Assembly (NCBI RefSeq): GCF_002733955.1
Contig: NZ_NVXQ01000009.1
Location: 143,348-207,347 of the forward strand
Direction: 5' to 3'
From: Hoeflea sp.
Lineage (GTDB): Bacteria > Pseudomonadota > Alphaproteobacteria > Rhizobiales > Rhizobiaceae
Length of the DNA stretch: 64,000 nucleotides
The position numbers and the translations under genes were made by a program. Positions within the stretch are counted from its first letter, which is position 1. Every line of letters starts with the position of its first letter. This document shows, piece by piece, positions 31,034 to 40,753 of this stretch. The notes beneath the pieces were generated by a model that was not told the DNA's origin, searched no databases, and worked only from the letters and a program-made list of their open reading frames with translations.

Positions 31034-31834
31034 TCAGCAGATGGTGCTTTCGCATTGGCGCATGTTGGCGATCTTCTCACGCAGCACGTCATCGCCGACA
31101 GCGCCGAACACGGCTTCGTCGCCGATGACGAAGGACGGCGTGCCGGAAATGCCCAGCGCATTGGCCAGCTCGTAGGTCTGGCGGATCGACTGATCGATGG
31201 CCGGGTCATCCATGCCTGCGCGCAGCTCTGCTTCGTCGATGCCGAAGGACTTGGCCGTTTCGATGGCATATTCTTCGGTTGCGCGGACGTCAGCGCCCAG
31301 CAGCTGCATGTGATATTCGCCGTATTTTTCGGGCGCCAGGGCGCGGAACGACATGGCAACCCGGTGTGCCGCCAGGGAATCGGGGCCGAGGATCGGAAAT
31401 TCCTTCAGCACGAAGCGGATATTCGAATCCTTGTCGAGAAGCGAAATCATGTCGTTCATCGCGCGTTTGCAGAAGCCGCAATTGTAATCATAGAACTCGA
31501 CCACGGTGACGTCGCCGTCCGGATTGCCCAGCACGATGTCTTCCGGCGCATTGAAGATCGCATCCCTGTTGCTCGAAATCGCGGCTTGCGCCATGACCCG
31601 GCTTTCGGCTTCCTTCTTGATCTCGAGCGCCTGTTGCATCTCTTCGACGATTTCCGGGTTGGCCATCAGATATTCGCGGATGAAGGCGCCGAATTCCTCT
31701 TTCTGGGCGTCATCCAGCGCTGCGGCTGGCAGAGGCAGTGCCGTCGACATGCCGATAAGAAGGGCGGCCATCAGGCCGGTGCGGGTTTTCAGTGCCATGT
31801 CGATCAAATCCTTGTAGCTTGTCCATGCGGCCAA
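31034..31834 (-). CDS. DsbA-family thioredoxin-fold protein
   Basis: 266 aa; VTVVEFYDYNCGFCKRAMNDM (CGFC), ISGTPSFVIGDEAVFG. Confidence 0.92.
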   Translation of the reverse strand: MAAWTSYKDLIDMALKTRTGLMAALLIGMSTALPLPAAALDDAQKEEFGAFIREYLMANPEIVEEMQQALEIKKEAESRVMAQAAISSNRDAIFNAPEDIVLGNPDGDVTVVEFYDYNCGFCKRAMNDMISLLDKDSNIRFVLKEFPILGPDSLAAHRVAMSFRALAPEKYGEYHMQLLGADVRATEEYAIETAKSFGIDEAELRAGMDDPAIDQSIRQTYELANALGISGTPSFVIGDEAVFGAVGDDVLREKIANMRQCESTIC

Positions 31835-31857
31835 CGCCTGAACGCCTTGGGTGTTTT

Positions 31858-33255
31858 CTATCTGCCGATGGTTAAGATGTCATTGGCGCGAATGGCGCCG
31901 GGCGAGCCCTTCGGCAGCTTCGTCAGGGCGCGGGCCGCAAACGCTTTTGCCTCCCGCGTGTTGCCTGCTCGAAAATTACCTTCCGCCATGGCAAGCTCCG
32001 CATTGGCAATGTCGCCGGTCTGGCCATAGGCCTGGGAAAGGTGCCGGTAGGCTGAAAAATTGTCCGGTTCGGCCTGGATGGCAACCCGCAATTCCTCGAT
32101 GGCGCGCTTCATGTTTGCAGGCTTGCCGGAGGCGACAAGCGCAAACCCGTGCCGGGCCCGGATCAGCGGCGACTTGCTGCGATCGAGTTTCACCGCCCGC
32201 GCGAAGGCCTTGATGGCTTCGTCAGTCTTGCGCAACTTGATCAGCACCTCACCACGGAATTCGTGGAAATAGGGATTGTTGGGCTGTTCGCGGATCAGCG
32301 CATCGAGCTTCTTTAGGGACGCGGCTGAGTTTCCCGACAGATCGGTGGCGATCGCATCACCGTAGCGCGCGGCAAGCGAGCTGCGGTCATTGGCAAAAAG
32401 CCGCGCCACGGCTGCTGCGCCGCCCGAATAGGCAGCGATCTTGGCCCGCATCAGCTGATGCCGGTCATTGAGCTGTTTCGGGTCCCTGGCGTCGTAATAC
32501 TTGCTTTTGCGCGCCAGCTCTTCCAGCAGCGCAATGCGCTCGCGCGGCAAGGGGTGGCTGATCTGGTATTGATCCACCTGAACGCCGGAAAGCGATAGGC
32601 TCTGCGAGAACCGCTCGAAGGTTGTCAGCATGCCCTTGATCGACTGCCCGGTGGCATTGAGATAACGCGCCGCGGCCTGGTCGGCATTCATTTCCTCGGA
32701 CCGGCGGTAACTCAGCAGGTTGCGCTGAACCAGCGTCGGTGTTGCCGAAATCAGCGCGCCGCCGGCCTGGGCACCGCCGTCACTGCCTGCAATTGAGCCT
32801 GCGGCCATTGCGCCGATGCCCAGCAATCCGCCGACAATGGCCATGGTTTGCGCCGCGGCGATCTGCTCGCGAAGCCGCTGCTGATGCCCGCCGGCCAGAT
32901 GCCCGGCCTCATGGGCAATCACGCCGATGATTTCGTTGGGAACGGTTGCGGCTGACAGCGCGCCGGTGTTGATGAATATGCGTTCGCCGTCGACGAAGGC
33001 ATTGAAACTCTGGTCGTTGACGAGAATGATCTGTACCCGGCTGGTCTTCAGTCCGGCCGCCTTGAGCACCGGTGTGGCATAATCCTTCAGCAGCGTTTCG
33101 ATTTCCGCGTCGCGAACCACCGCCACCCGACCCTGGGCAAATGCCGGAAGGGCAAGTGAGACCGAAACCACCGCTGCGGTCGCCGCGGTGATAAGCCTGC
33201 CAAAGCTGCGTGGTCTGCCTGTCGCGCTGCCGGGTGCCCTGGTGTCGTTTGACAT
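31858..33255 (-). CDS. M48-family metalloprotease with TPR region (BepA-like)
   Basis: HEAGHLAGGHQQRL (HExxH), EMNADQAAARYL, C-terminal TPR-like repeats; start MSNDTRAPG chosen inside a longer ORF. Confidence 0.9.
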   Translation of the reverse strand: MSNDTRAPGSATGRPRSFGRLITAATAAVVSVSLALPAFAQGRVAVVRDAEIETLLKDYATPVLKAAGLKTSRVQIILVNDQSFNAFVDGERIFINTGALSAATVPNEIIGVIAHEAGHLAGGHQQRLREQIAAAQTMAIVGGLLGIGAMAAGSIAGSDGGAQAGGALISATPTLVQRNLLSYRRSEEMNADQAAARYLNATGQSIKGMLTTFERFSQSLSLSGVQVDQYQISHPLPRERIALLEELARKSKYYDARDPKQLNDRHQLMRAKIAAYSGGAAAVARLFANDRSSLAARYGDAIATDLSGNSAASLKKLDALIREQPNNPYFHEFRGEVLIKLRKTDEAIKAFARAVKLDRSKSPLIRARHGFALVASGKPANMKRAIEELRVAIQAEPDNFSAYRHLSQAYGQTGDIANAELAMAEGNFRAGNTREAKAFAARALTKLPKGSPGAIRANDILTIGR

Positions 33256-33503
33256 GATCGGTGATGCTCTCCTCATTCGGCTGAAAGGTAACGGCTGCGA
33301 CCGGAAAAGCAATTCCGGAATCCCGGCAACGCGCCACGCTCTCGCTCTTGTGATGGACACGACAATCGGGCATTTGTGCGGCCATCCGGCCCCGCGCAGG
33401 CCCTGCGCGGTTCGCAAGTTCGCCGCATCTTGCCGGAAAGCCGGCGCCATAGAAGTTTACATCCGCAGCCGGTTGACGGCATCGCGGCCAGGGAGAGCCA
33501 GTT

Positions 33504-34664
33504 TTGACAATGATACGCAAGCCATCGGTTGAGCCGTTCCACGCCATGGATGTTCTGGCCGCCGCAACACGGCTGAAGCAGGAGGGCAAGCCTGTCATCT
33601 CCATGGCCGTCGGGCAGCCCGCCCATCCCGCGCCCGCAACAGCCCGCTCCGCCGCGTCGCGCGCGCTGGAGGCCGGGCAGCTCGGCTACACCGATGCCCT
33701 TGGCATCAAGAGCCTGCGTCAGGCCATCGCGCGCCGCTACAAGAGCGTCTACGGCCTTGACCTCGACCCGCAGCGTGTGGCCGTTACCACCGGGTCATCC
33801 GCGGGCTTCAATCTGGCCTTCCTGCAGCTGTTCAACCCCGGCGACATGGTCGTCATCACCCGTCCGGGCTACCCCGCCTACCGCAATATTCTTGCGGCGC
33901 TTGGCCTGAAGGTGGTCGAGATCGCGGTCGGGCCGGAGACCGGTCATGCCCTGACCCCTGCAGCCATCGAGGAAGCCGAACGCGAGGCCGGTATGCGCGT
34001 CGCGGGCGTGCTGATCGCCAGTCCGGCCAATCCCACCGGTGCGGTGCATTCGAAACAGGCCATCGCCGAGCTCGACGCCTGGTGCGCTGATCGTGGCGTG
34101 GCCTTCATTTCCGACGAGATCTATCACGGACTGACCTGGAGCGGTGAGGAGACGACCGCGCTCTCGGTTTCCGACAATGCTGTGGTGATCAACTCCTTCT
34201 CGAAATATTTCTGCATGACCGGTTGGCGCATCGGCTGGATGGTGCTGCCCGAGGATCTGGTGCGTCCGGTCGAATGCCTGGCCCAGAGCCTCTACATCAG
34301 CGCACCGGAACTCTCCCAGGTTGCTGCCGAGGCGGCGCTGGACGGAATCGAGGAGATGGAGGCGGTCCGCGCCGGGTACCAAGAAAACCGCGCACTGCTG
34401 GCCGAGCGGCTGCCGGCACTAAAATTGCCGTTTGCGGCCCCGATGGACGGCGCGTTCTACGCGTGGGTGGATGTCTCCGGGCACACCAACGATTCCATGG
34501 CATTCGCCCGCCAGATGCTTGCCGATATTCATGTCGCGGCAACGCCGGGCAGGGACTTCGACCCGGTCGACGGATCGCGGTTCATGCGCTTTTCCTATGC
34601 CGGTGATCATGCCGACATGGTGACGGCGCTGGACCGCATCGAGGGCTGGATTGGCAGCAGATGA
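33504..34664 (+). CDS. Pyridoxal-phosphate-dependent aminotransferase class I/II
   Basis: 386 aa; VTTGSSAGFNLAFLQLFNPGDMVVITRPGYPAYRNIL, SPANPTGAV, INSFSKYFCMTGWRIGW. Confidence 0.93.
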   Translation: MTMIRKPSVEPFHAMDVLAAATRLKQEGKPVISMAVGQPAHPAPATARSAASRALEAGQLGYTDALGIKSLRQAIARRYKSVYGLDLDPQRVAVTTGSSAGFNLAFLQLFNPGDMVVITRPGYPAYRNILAALGLKVVEIAVGPETGHALTPAAIEEAEREAGMRVAGVLIASPANPTGAVHSKQAIAELDAWCADRGVAFISDEIYHGLTWSGEETTALSVSDNAVVINSFSKYFCMTGWRIGWMVLPEDLVRPVECLAQSLYISAPELSQVAAEAALDGIEEMEAVRAGYQENRALLAERLPALKLPFAAPMDGAFYAWVDVSGHTNDSMAFARQMLADIHVAATPGRDFDPVDGSRFMRFSYAGDHADMVTALDRIEGWIGSR

Positions 34665-35236
34665 AGGGCGGCAAGAGACCCGCTCTCTCAGCCCGTGCCA
34701 CCGAACCGGCAGGTTCCGAGCTCCTGACCGACAGGACACGCATGCGGCGCCACACTGTCGCTGACTTCGAACAGTCTGCTGAACTCTGGAGTGATCCCGA
34801 TGTGGTCCGTTACATTTCGGGCAAACCCTCCACCCGCGCCGAATCCTGGTCGCGCCTGCTGCGCTACATCGGCCATTGGCAGGCGCTGTCCTTTGGCTAC
34901 TGGGTGGTCGAAGACCGCCTGACCGGACAATTCCTGGGCGAGGTCGGTCTCGCCGACTACAAGCGCGACATGACGCCATCAATCGAACAATGGCCCGAAA
35001 TCGGCTGGGTTCTGGCGCCGCATGCGCAAGGGCGCGGTCTGGCGTCCGAGGCTGTTGCGGCAGCACTTGCCTGGAGTGACCGCACGCTGACGGCAGACCG
35101 GACCATGTGTCTGGTGGATCCCGATCATGCCGCATCGATTGGCGTTGCGGCGAAGAACGGTTTTGTCGAGCGTTGTTCCGGCGAGCTCGTCGGTAGTCCG
35201 GTCCTGATCATGGAACGGCTGAAGCCGGCGACTTGA
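34661..35236 (+). CDS. GNAT family N-acetyltransferase (RimJ/RimL-like)
   Basis: LLTDRTRMRRHTVADFEQSAELWSDPDVVRYISGKPSTRAESW...IGWVLAPHAQGRGLASEAVAAALAW; ATGA-type overlap with the upstream gene. Confidence 0.88.
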   Translation: MKGGKRPALSARATEPAGSELLTDRTRMRRHTVADFEQSAELWSDPDVVRYISGKPSTRAESWSRLLRYIGHWQALSFGYWVVEDRLTGQFLGEVGLADYKRDMTPSIEQWPEIGWVLAPHAQGRGLASEAVAAALAWSDRTLTADRTMCLVDPDHAASIGVAAKNGFVERCSGELVGSPVLIMERLKPAT

Positions 35237-35334
35237 TAAAACCGAGCAATCACAGATCTATATATTGAATTGCTAAATTATTTGATTAGCAAGATAATGT
35301 GTAGGCCAAGGACATCACTTCTGCCCTGAAACGA

Positions 35335-35361
35335 AAAAACCGGCGGGGGTTCCGCCGGTTT
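35335..35361 (-). terminator. Intrinsic terminator of rne
   Basis: Minus strand AAACCGGCGG-AACCC-CCGCCGGTTTTTT; 10-bp arms and T-run, just after the rne stop. Confidence 0.85.
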
Positions 35362-35384
35362 CTCGTCCTGTCATTCGGCCTGGC

Positions 35385-38366
35385 TCAGAAGAAGCCGCGC
35401 TTCTGCCACCAGCCGGCTTTCTTTGGCTTCTTCTCCTCATCAGGTGCGGTCGATGAGGTCACCACGGGTGCCGTGGCAATCGCTGCGAGATCGGTGCGCG
35501 CGGCGTTGCGGTCGGCAGCCTTGTCTTCGCTCTTCTCTTCGGCTTCAGCCGGTTCCGCTGCGGCAGCCTCGGAGCCGCTGTCGGCCTGTGCATCAGCCTC
35601 GGGTTCGGCAACGGCTTCCGCTTCGGGTTCCGCAGCGGCTGCTGCTGCCGCTTCTTCGGCAGCCTTGTCGGCGGCGATCTGCGCCTTGGTCCGGCGTTTC
35701 TTGCGCGCGGGCTTGGCGGGCTTTTCTTCTTCGGCCGCAGGCGCGTCCTCGGCAGGGGTGGCCTCGGCAGCAGCCGCAACAGGCTCTGACGCGGGTGCGT
35801 CGCCGGATGCATCGGTCTCTGAGGAGGCCTCCTCGGAGGATGCCGCTACCTCGTCTGCCTGTGCTGACTTGTCAGCGGAATCCGATGCGCCGTTCGCATC
35901 TTCTTCGCGATTTCGGCGTCCACCACGTTTGCCACGGCGGCGGCGTTTACCGCGTGGCTGGTCGTCATTCTCGCCATCGGCGGAAGCTTCCGCGCCGTCC
36001 TCATTGGAAGACGTGTCGTCATCGCTCTTGTCGTCCTGACCGGATCCATCGGCGGAAGCGTTGTTTTCGTCGCCATTGCCGTTTTCACCGTCAGACTTGC
36101 GACCGCCACGGCGGCGGCGTCTGCGCCGCTTCTTGCCCTGACCGTCCTCGCGTTCGGAACGCTCATCGCTCTTGGCTTCCGCCGTGTCGTCGGAATCGGT
36201 GGTTTCTTCTTCGATTTCCTCGATGATCTCCGGATCATCGTCATCTTCCGGATAGGCCGGCGTGTTGACGGTGATGTGCTCGATATTGACCGGCGATTCG
36301 ACGGCAGCACCGCGATCGATGGCGAAGTGGTTCGCGCCAACGCTCTCGTCCGCCGAGAAGCTGATCGAAACACCGAAGCGGTTCTCCAGATCGACAACCG
36401 TGTCACGCTTGTGGTTGAGCATGTAAAGCGCCGTCTCGCCGGTGGTGCGCACGATGATGTCGTGGGTGGTGTTCTTGAGCAGATGCTCTTCCACGCCGCG
36501 AAGAACATGCAGTGCCACCGAGGACTGCGACCGGATGTGGCCGTTGCCGCCGCAGGTCGGGCAGATCTGCATGGTGCTTTCCAGCACCGAAGCCCGGATT
36601 CGCTGGCGCGACATTTCCAGAAGGCCGAAATGCGAGATCCGTCCGACCTGAATGCGGGCGCGGTCGTTCTTCAGGCAATCCTTCATCCGCTTTTCAACCG
36701 CCCGGTTGTTGCGGTTTTCTTCCATGTCGATGAAGTCGATGACAATCAGGCCGGCGAGGTCGCGCAGCCGGAGCTGGCGGGCGACTTCGTCCGCTGCTTC
36801 CAGGTTGGTCTGCAGCGCCGTGTCCTCGATCGAGTGCTCTCGGGTCGAACGGCCCGAGTTGACGTCGATGGCGACCAGCGCTTCGGTCTGGTTGATGATG
36901 ATATAGCCGCCCGATTTCAGCGTCACCTGCGGCTGCAGCATGCGGTCGAGCTGGGCTTCGATGCCCGAACGCGCGAAGATCGGATGCAGGTCGCGGTAAG
37001 GCTGAACCACCTTGGCGTGGCTCGGCATCAGCATCTTCATGAAATCCTTGGCTTCGCGGTAGCCTTCTTCGCCCGAGACGACGATTTCAGAAATGTCCTT
37101 GTTGTAAAGGTCGCGGATCGACCGCTTGATCAGGCTGCCTTCTTCGTAGACGAGGCTTGGCGCCGTCGACTTCAGCGTCAGGTTGCGGACATTTTCCCAC
37201 AGCCGCATCAGGTATTCGAAATCGCGCTTGACCTCGACCTTGGTGCGGTTGGCGCCGGCGGTGCGCAGGATGACGCCCATGCCCTTCGGCACTTCCAGTT
37301 CGCGGGCAATCTCCTTGAGACGCTTGCGGTCCGGCAGGTTGGTGATCTTGCGCGAAATGCCGCCGCCTCGTGCGGTGTTCGGCATCAGCACCGAGTAACG
37401 TCCGGCCAGCGACAGGTAGGTCGTCAGCGCGGCACCCTTGTTGCCGCGTTCTTCCTTGACCACCTGGACCAGCAGGATCTGGCGGCGCTTGATGACTTCC
37501 TGGATCCGGTACTGCTTGCGCGGCTTGCGCTGCGAGCGTGTCGGAACTTCTTCCATTGCGTCTTCGGAACCGACCGATTCGACGGAATCGTCGTCCGAGG
37601 CGCTGTCGTCATCATCTTTTTTCGATTTGCGCCTGCGCGGAGCCGCGACCGGTTCCGAGATTTCGTCGGCTTCGACGTCCGCCGCCATTTCGGTCGGCTT
37701 GTCGTCATCGTCATCGTCGTCGTTTGACGTGTCGGTGGTATCAGAACTCGAGTCTGCCGTTTCCGTCGTGCTGTCTTCAGCGCTTTCGGCAGCGGCCGCT
37801 ATCTCGGCAACCGATGCATCATCGGCTGCAGGGCTTTCGGCTTCGTCTTTAGAGCCGGTTTCCTCGACGGCGGCTGCGGCATTCGCATCAGCGTCTTCGG
37901 ATTTTGCCGCGTCGCCGGATTTCTTCCCGCGACGGCTGCGGCGCGGACGTGACTTCGAAGACTTGCCGTCCTCGCTGCCGTCATCCTCGTCTTCCGTCTT
38001 TGCCTTGGAGCGTGCCTTGGCCTTGCTGGGCCCGGCGTCAGCCTCGTCGGCGCTTTCGAAATCAGGATCGTTTTCCGCGTCCTCTGCTTCCGCCTGAAGC
38101 AGCGCCTGCCGATCGGCCAGCGGGATCTGGTAATAGTCGGGGTGGATTTCCGAGAACGCCAGGAAACCGTGGCGGTTGCCGCCGTAATCGACGAATGCCG
38201 CCTGAAGCGAAGGCTCTACGCGGGTCACTTTTGCCAGATAGATATTTCCGCGGAGCTGTTTCTTGTGCTCCGATTCGAAATCGAATTCCTCTATGCGGTT
38301 TCCACGAACGACAACGACGCGGGTCTCCTCGGGATGGGAGGCGTCGATAAGCATTTTTTCTGCCAT
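35385..38366 (-). CDS. rne: Ribonuclease E/G family (RNase E)
   Basis: 993 aa; MAEKMLIDASHPEETRVVVVRGNRIEEFDFES, split S1 domain, TALVAIDVNSGRST, ICPTCGGNG, charged C-terminal scaffold. Confidence 0.95.
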   Translation of the reverse strand: MAEKMLIDASHPEETRVVVVRGNRIEEFDFESEHKKQLRGNIYLAKVTRVEPSLQAAFVDYGGNRHGFLAFSEIHPDYYQIPLADRQALLQAEAEDAENDPDFESADEADAGPSKAKARSKAKTEDEDDGSEDGKSSKSRPRRSRRGKKSGDAAKSEDADANAAAAVEETGSKDEAESPAADDASVAEIAAAAESAEDSTTETADSSSDTTDTSNDDDDDDDKPTEMAADVEADEISEPVAAPRRRKSKKDDDDSASDDDSVESVGSEDAMEEVPTRSQRKPRKQYRIQEVIKRRQILLVQVVKEERGNKGAALTTYLSLAGRYSVLMPNTARGGGISRKITNLPDRKRLKEIARELEVPKGMGVILRTAGANRTKVEVKRDFEYLMRLWENVRNLTLKSTAPSLVYEEGSLIKRSIRDLYNKDISEIVVSGEEGYREAKDFMKMLMPSHAKVVQPYRDLHPIFARSGIEAQLDRMLQPQVTLKSGGYIIINQTEALVAIDVNSGRSTREHSIEDTALQTNLEAADEVARQLRLRDLAGLIVIDFIDMEENRNNRAVEKRMKDCLKNDRARIQVGRISHFGLLEMSRQRIRASVLESTMQICPTCGGNGHIRSQSSVALHVLRGVEEHLLKNTTHDIIVRTTGETALYMLNHKRDTVVDLENRFGVSISFSADESVGANHFAIDRGAAVESPVNIEHITVNTPAYPEDDDDPEIIEEIEEETTDSDDTAEAKSDERSEREDGQGKKRRRRRRRGGRKSDGENGNGDENNASADGSGQDDKSDDDTSSNEDGAEASADGENDDQPRGKRRRRGKRGGRRNREEDANGASDSADKSAQADEVAASSEEASSETDASGDAPASEPVAAAAEATPAEDAPAAEEEKPAKPARKKRRTKAQIAADKAAEEAAAAAAAEPEAEAVAEPEADAQADSGSEAAAAEPAEAEEKSEDKAADRNAARTDLAAIATAPVVTSSTAPDEEKKPKKAGWWQKRGFF

Positions 38367-39177
38367 TGAATGTAAGCTCCTCGGCGCGTCCTCGAGGTCT
38401 GACTCCGCCGCGCCGAATGTCGGGGCAGGGGATGGTCAGCACAAAGTGCGCCGGATGATAGATATTCCGGACGTCGGCATGGAGCAGTGGTCAGGGCTGA
38501 AACCGGGGTGTTTGACACCCGGGGCCTGTTCACACTTTGGGAGATCCGCATTTGCACCATAAAAGCCGGCCGAAAATTCATTTGCGTATAGTCCTTGCGG
38601 ACCGATGAAAGCCCCTTGCAGAGGCGTGCGACGACAATGGTCGCGAAGGTTGTGGCAGGAGTCCTCGCCTGCCGGGTTTAATCACTATCGTGGCCTGGGA
38701 TGCCGTCTAAAGCTGACTAGCCTCGCCGCACCTTCGGCCATATTGCCTGGCAGGAGCAGTCAGATTGGGTTCCCGACTTGGAAACTATGAGCTGGCCGCT
38801 CCGGGGAAGGATTTTATTCGACGACGGACGATCCGCACTCCTGGCGCCTTGGGCCTGTTACAGGCGGCGGCCGGAAGGGTGACAGTTCTATCCCGTCAAT
38901 ATACTTACCCAATGAAAGCTTTTATGGGCTGTTTAGCGATCTGGCAACTGAAAACATCTAGCGGTCCGGTTGTCCAAGCCTGCGAGTTTACGCAACCCGG
39001 GTTCGGGTAAGGATTCGATCGCCATATTTATGGTGAACCAATGCTTAACCCGATTGCGCGATGCTGGTTGGGAGCTCTCGAGCCGAATCGTGCCATTGTG
39101 TTGACGCTGTTTGCCGATACTGACTGAGATTTGAGGGCGCTTGAGAGGCGGCAGGGCCAGAGGCTGGATACAGACCA

Positions 39178-40437
39178 ATGCGACGAAATGCAAAACGAGG
39201 GCAGGTTGAAACGCGCGGAGGCCGCAGCCTCCTGCGGACAATCGCCGGTTTCGCAGCTGGTGCGCTTGCCCTGTTGGGGGCAACAGCATTCGCTCCTGCC
39301 GCAGATGCGGAGGATGCAGCTTCTTCTCCCCATGTTGCCATCGCCGCAAGGCTTGCCGGTGACGAGAGCCGCGTCCGGCTGGTGCTTGATTTCGAACGTG
39401 AGCCTGACTTCGAGCTGCACTATCTCGAAAACCCTTATCGCGCAGTAATTGACCTGCCGGAGACGGTCTTCGCCTTTCCCGAAGGCTCGTTGCAACAGCG
39501 CGGACTGGTCAAATCCATCCGGTACGGCAATTCCGGCAACGCCCGGGCGCGCATGGTCTTCGAATTTGCAGCGCCTGTGAAAATGGAACTGGCCGAAGCC
39601 GGCACGGAAGCCGAAGGCGCAATCCACCGAATGGTGTTTGACATCACCATCATCGAACAGGAGGATTTTTCCGCCGAGGTTTCGACATCGGATTGGCCGG
39701 AATTCGTGGATGAGGACCGCGCAGAAGCGGCAACGCCTCCGGGCGACACCCTGAAAATTGTGGTCGATGCTGGTCATGGCGGCATTGATGGAGGCGCTGA
39801 GGGCCCCGCCGGCTCAATGGAAAAGGATATCACCCTGGCCTTTGCCGAATCCCTCAAAGCGGCCCTGGAGGAAAAGGACGGCATCCGGGTGGCCATGACC
39901 CGGACCGATGACAGTTTCCTGTCTCTGTCCGCGCGGGTGCGCCGTGCCCGCGACGAGGCTGCGGATCTTCTCATTTCGCTGCACGCTGATTCGATTGCCG
40001 TGCGGTCGCTGCGCGGTGCGACGGTCTACACGCTTTCGGACAAGGCGTCCGATGCGGTGGCGCAATCGCTGGTGGATCAGGAAAACCGTGAGGATGCGAT
40101 TGTCGGCGCCAGCCTCGAAAACGCGCCTGAAGACATTGCGGCTATCCTCGTGGATCTGGCCCGCACGGAAACCCGGGTTTTCTCCGCAGGTCTGGCGCAA
40201 CAGGTGATCACATCTTTCGAAGGTCAGGTCAGGCTGATCAACAACCCGCTGCGTCATGCCGGTTTCCGGGTGTTGCAGGCCCCCGATGTCCCCTCCGTCC
40301 TGGTCGAGATGGGATATCTGTCCAATCGCGAAGACGAAAAACTGCTCAATGACGAAGAGTGGCGAGAAAACACGGCGCAATTGCTCGCCCAATCTGTCGA
40401 GAATTACCGCGAAACGATCTTGGCGGGCAGGCGATGA
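39178..40437 (+). CDS. N-acetylmuramoyl-L-alanine amidase with AMIN-like N-terminal domain
   Basis: 419 aa; IVVDAGHGGIDGGAEGPAGSMEKDITLAFA, LLISLHADSI, VLVEMGYLSNREDEKLL. Confidence 0.94.
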   Translation: MRRNAKRGQVETRGGRSLLRTIAGFAAGALALLGATAFAPAADAEDAASSPHVAIAARLAGDESRVRLVLDFEREPDFELHYLENPYRAVIDLPETVFAFPEGSLQQRGLVKSIRYGNSGNARARMVFEFAAPVKMELAEAGTEAEGAIHRMVFDITIIEQEDFSAEVSTSDWPEFVDEDRAEAATPPGDTLKIVVDAGHGGIDGGAEGPAGSMEKDITLAFAESLKAALEEKDGIRVAMTRTDDSFLSLSARVRRARDEAADLLISLHADSIAVRSLRGATVYTLSDKASDAVAQSLVDQENREDAIVGASLENAPEDIAAILVDLARTETRVFSAGLAQQVITSFEGQVRLINNPLRHAGFRVLQAPDVPSVLVEMGYLSNREDEKLLNDEEWRENTAQLLAQSVENYRETILAGRR

Positions 40438-40753
40438 TGACCGATAAGGCAGATAATGATTCTGGCCGACGCTGCGGGTGTGACACAAGGCTGCCAGCTC
40501 GATCGGTAACGGCAAGCACGGCTGCGCGCTGCAATGCGCGGGGCGCGAGTTCGGTAGCGTATTTGCGTCGAGGGTTTCGGGTGTTGGAAAACCAAGGGGT
40601 TGCAGCGCTTTTCCTGCGGTGTGCACCTGGGGTAAATGCGTCCGCGCCCTATTTTATTCACATTGTCCGGGCTAACCGGGCGCAAGACATGATCGGCCAT
40701 GACCTTGGCGTCTGCCAGGCGGGTCAAAAAGAAAAACAAACGGTAGCTGGCTG

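Noticed and set aside
36276-37727. 483 aa plus-strand ORF antisense to rne
   Set aside because: RNase E is clear on the minus strand; antisense artefact.
37700-37740. Apparent short tandem repeat in rne (GTCGTCATCGTCATCGTCGTC)
   Set aside because: Simply codons for the poly-Asp run in the RNase E acidic insertion.
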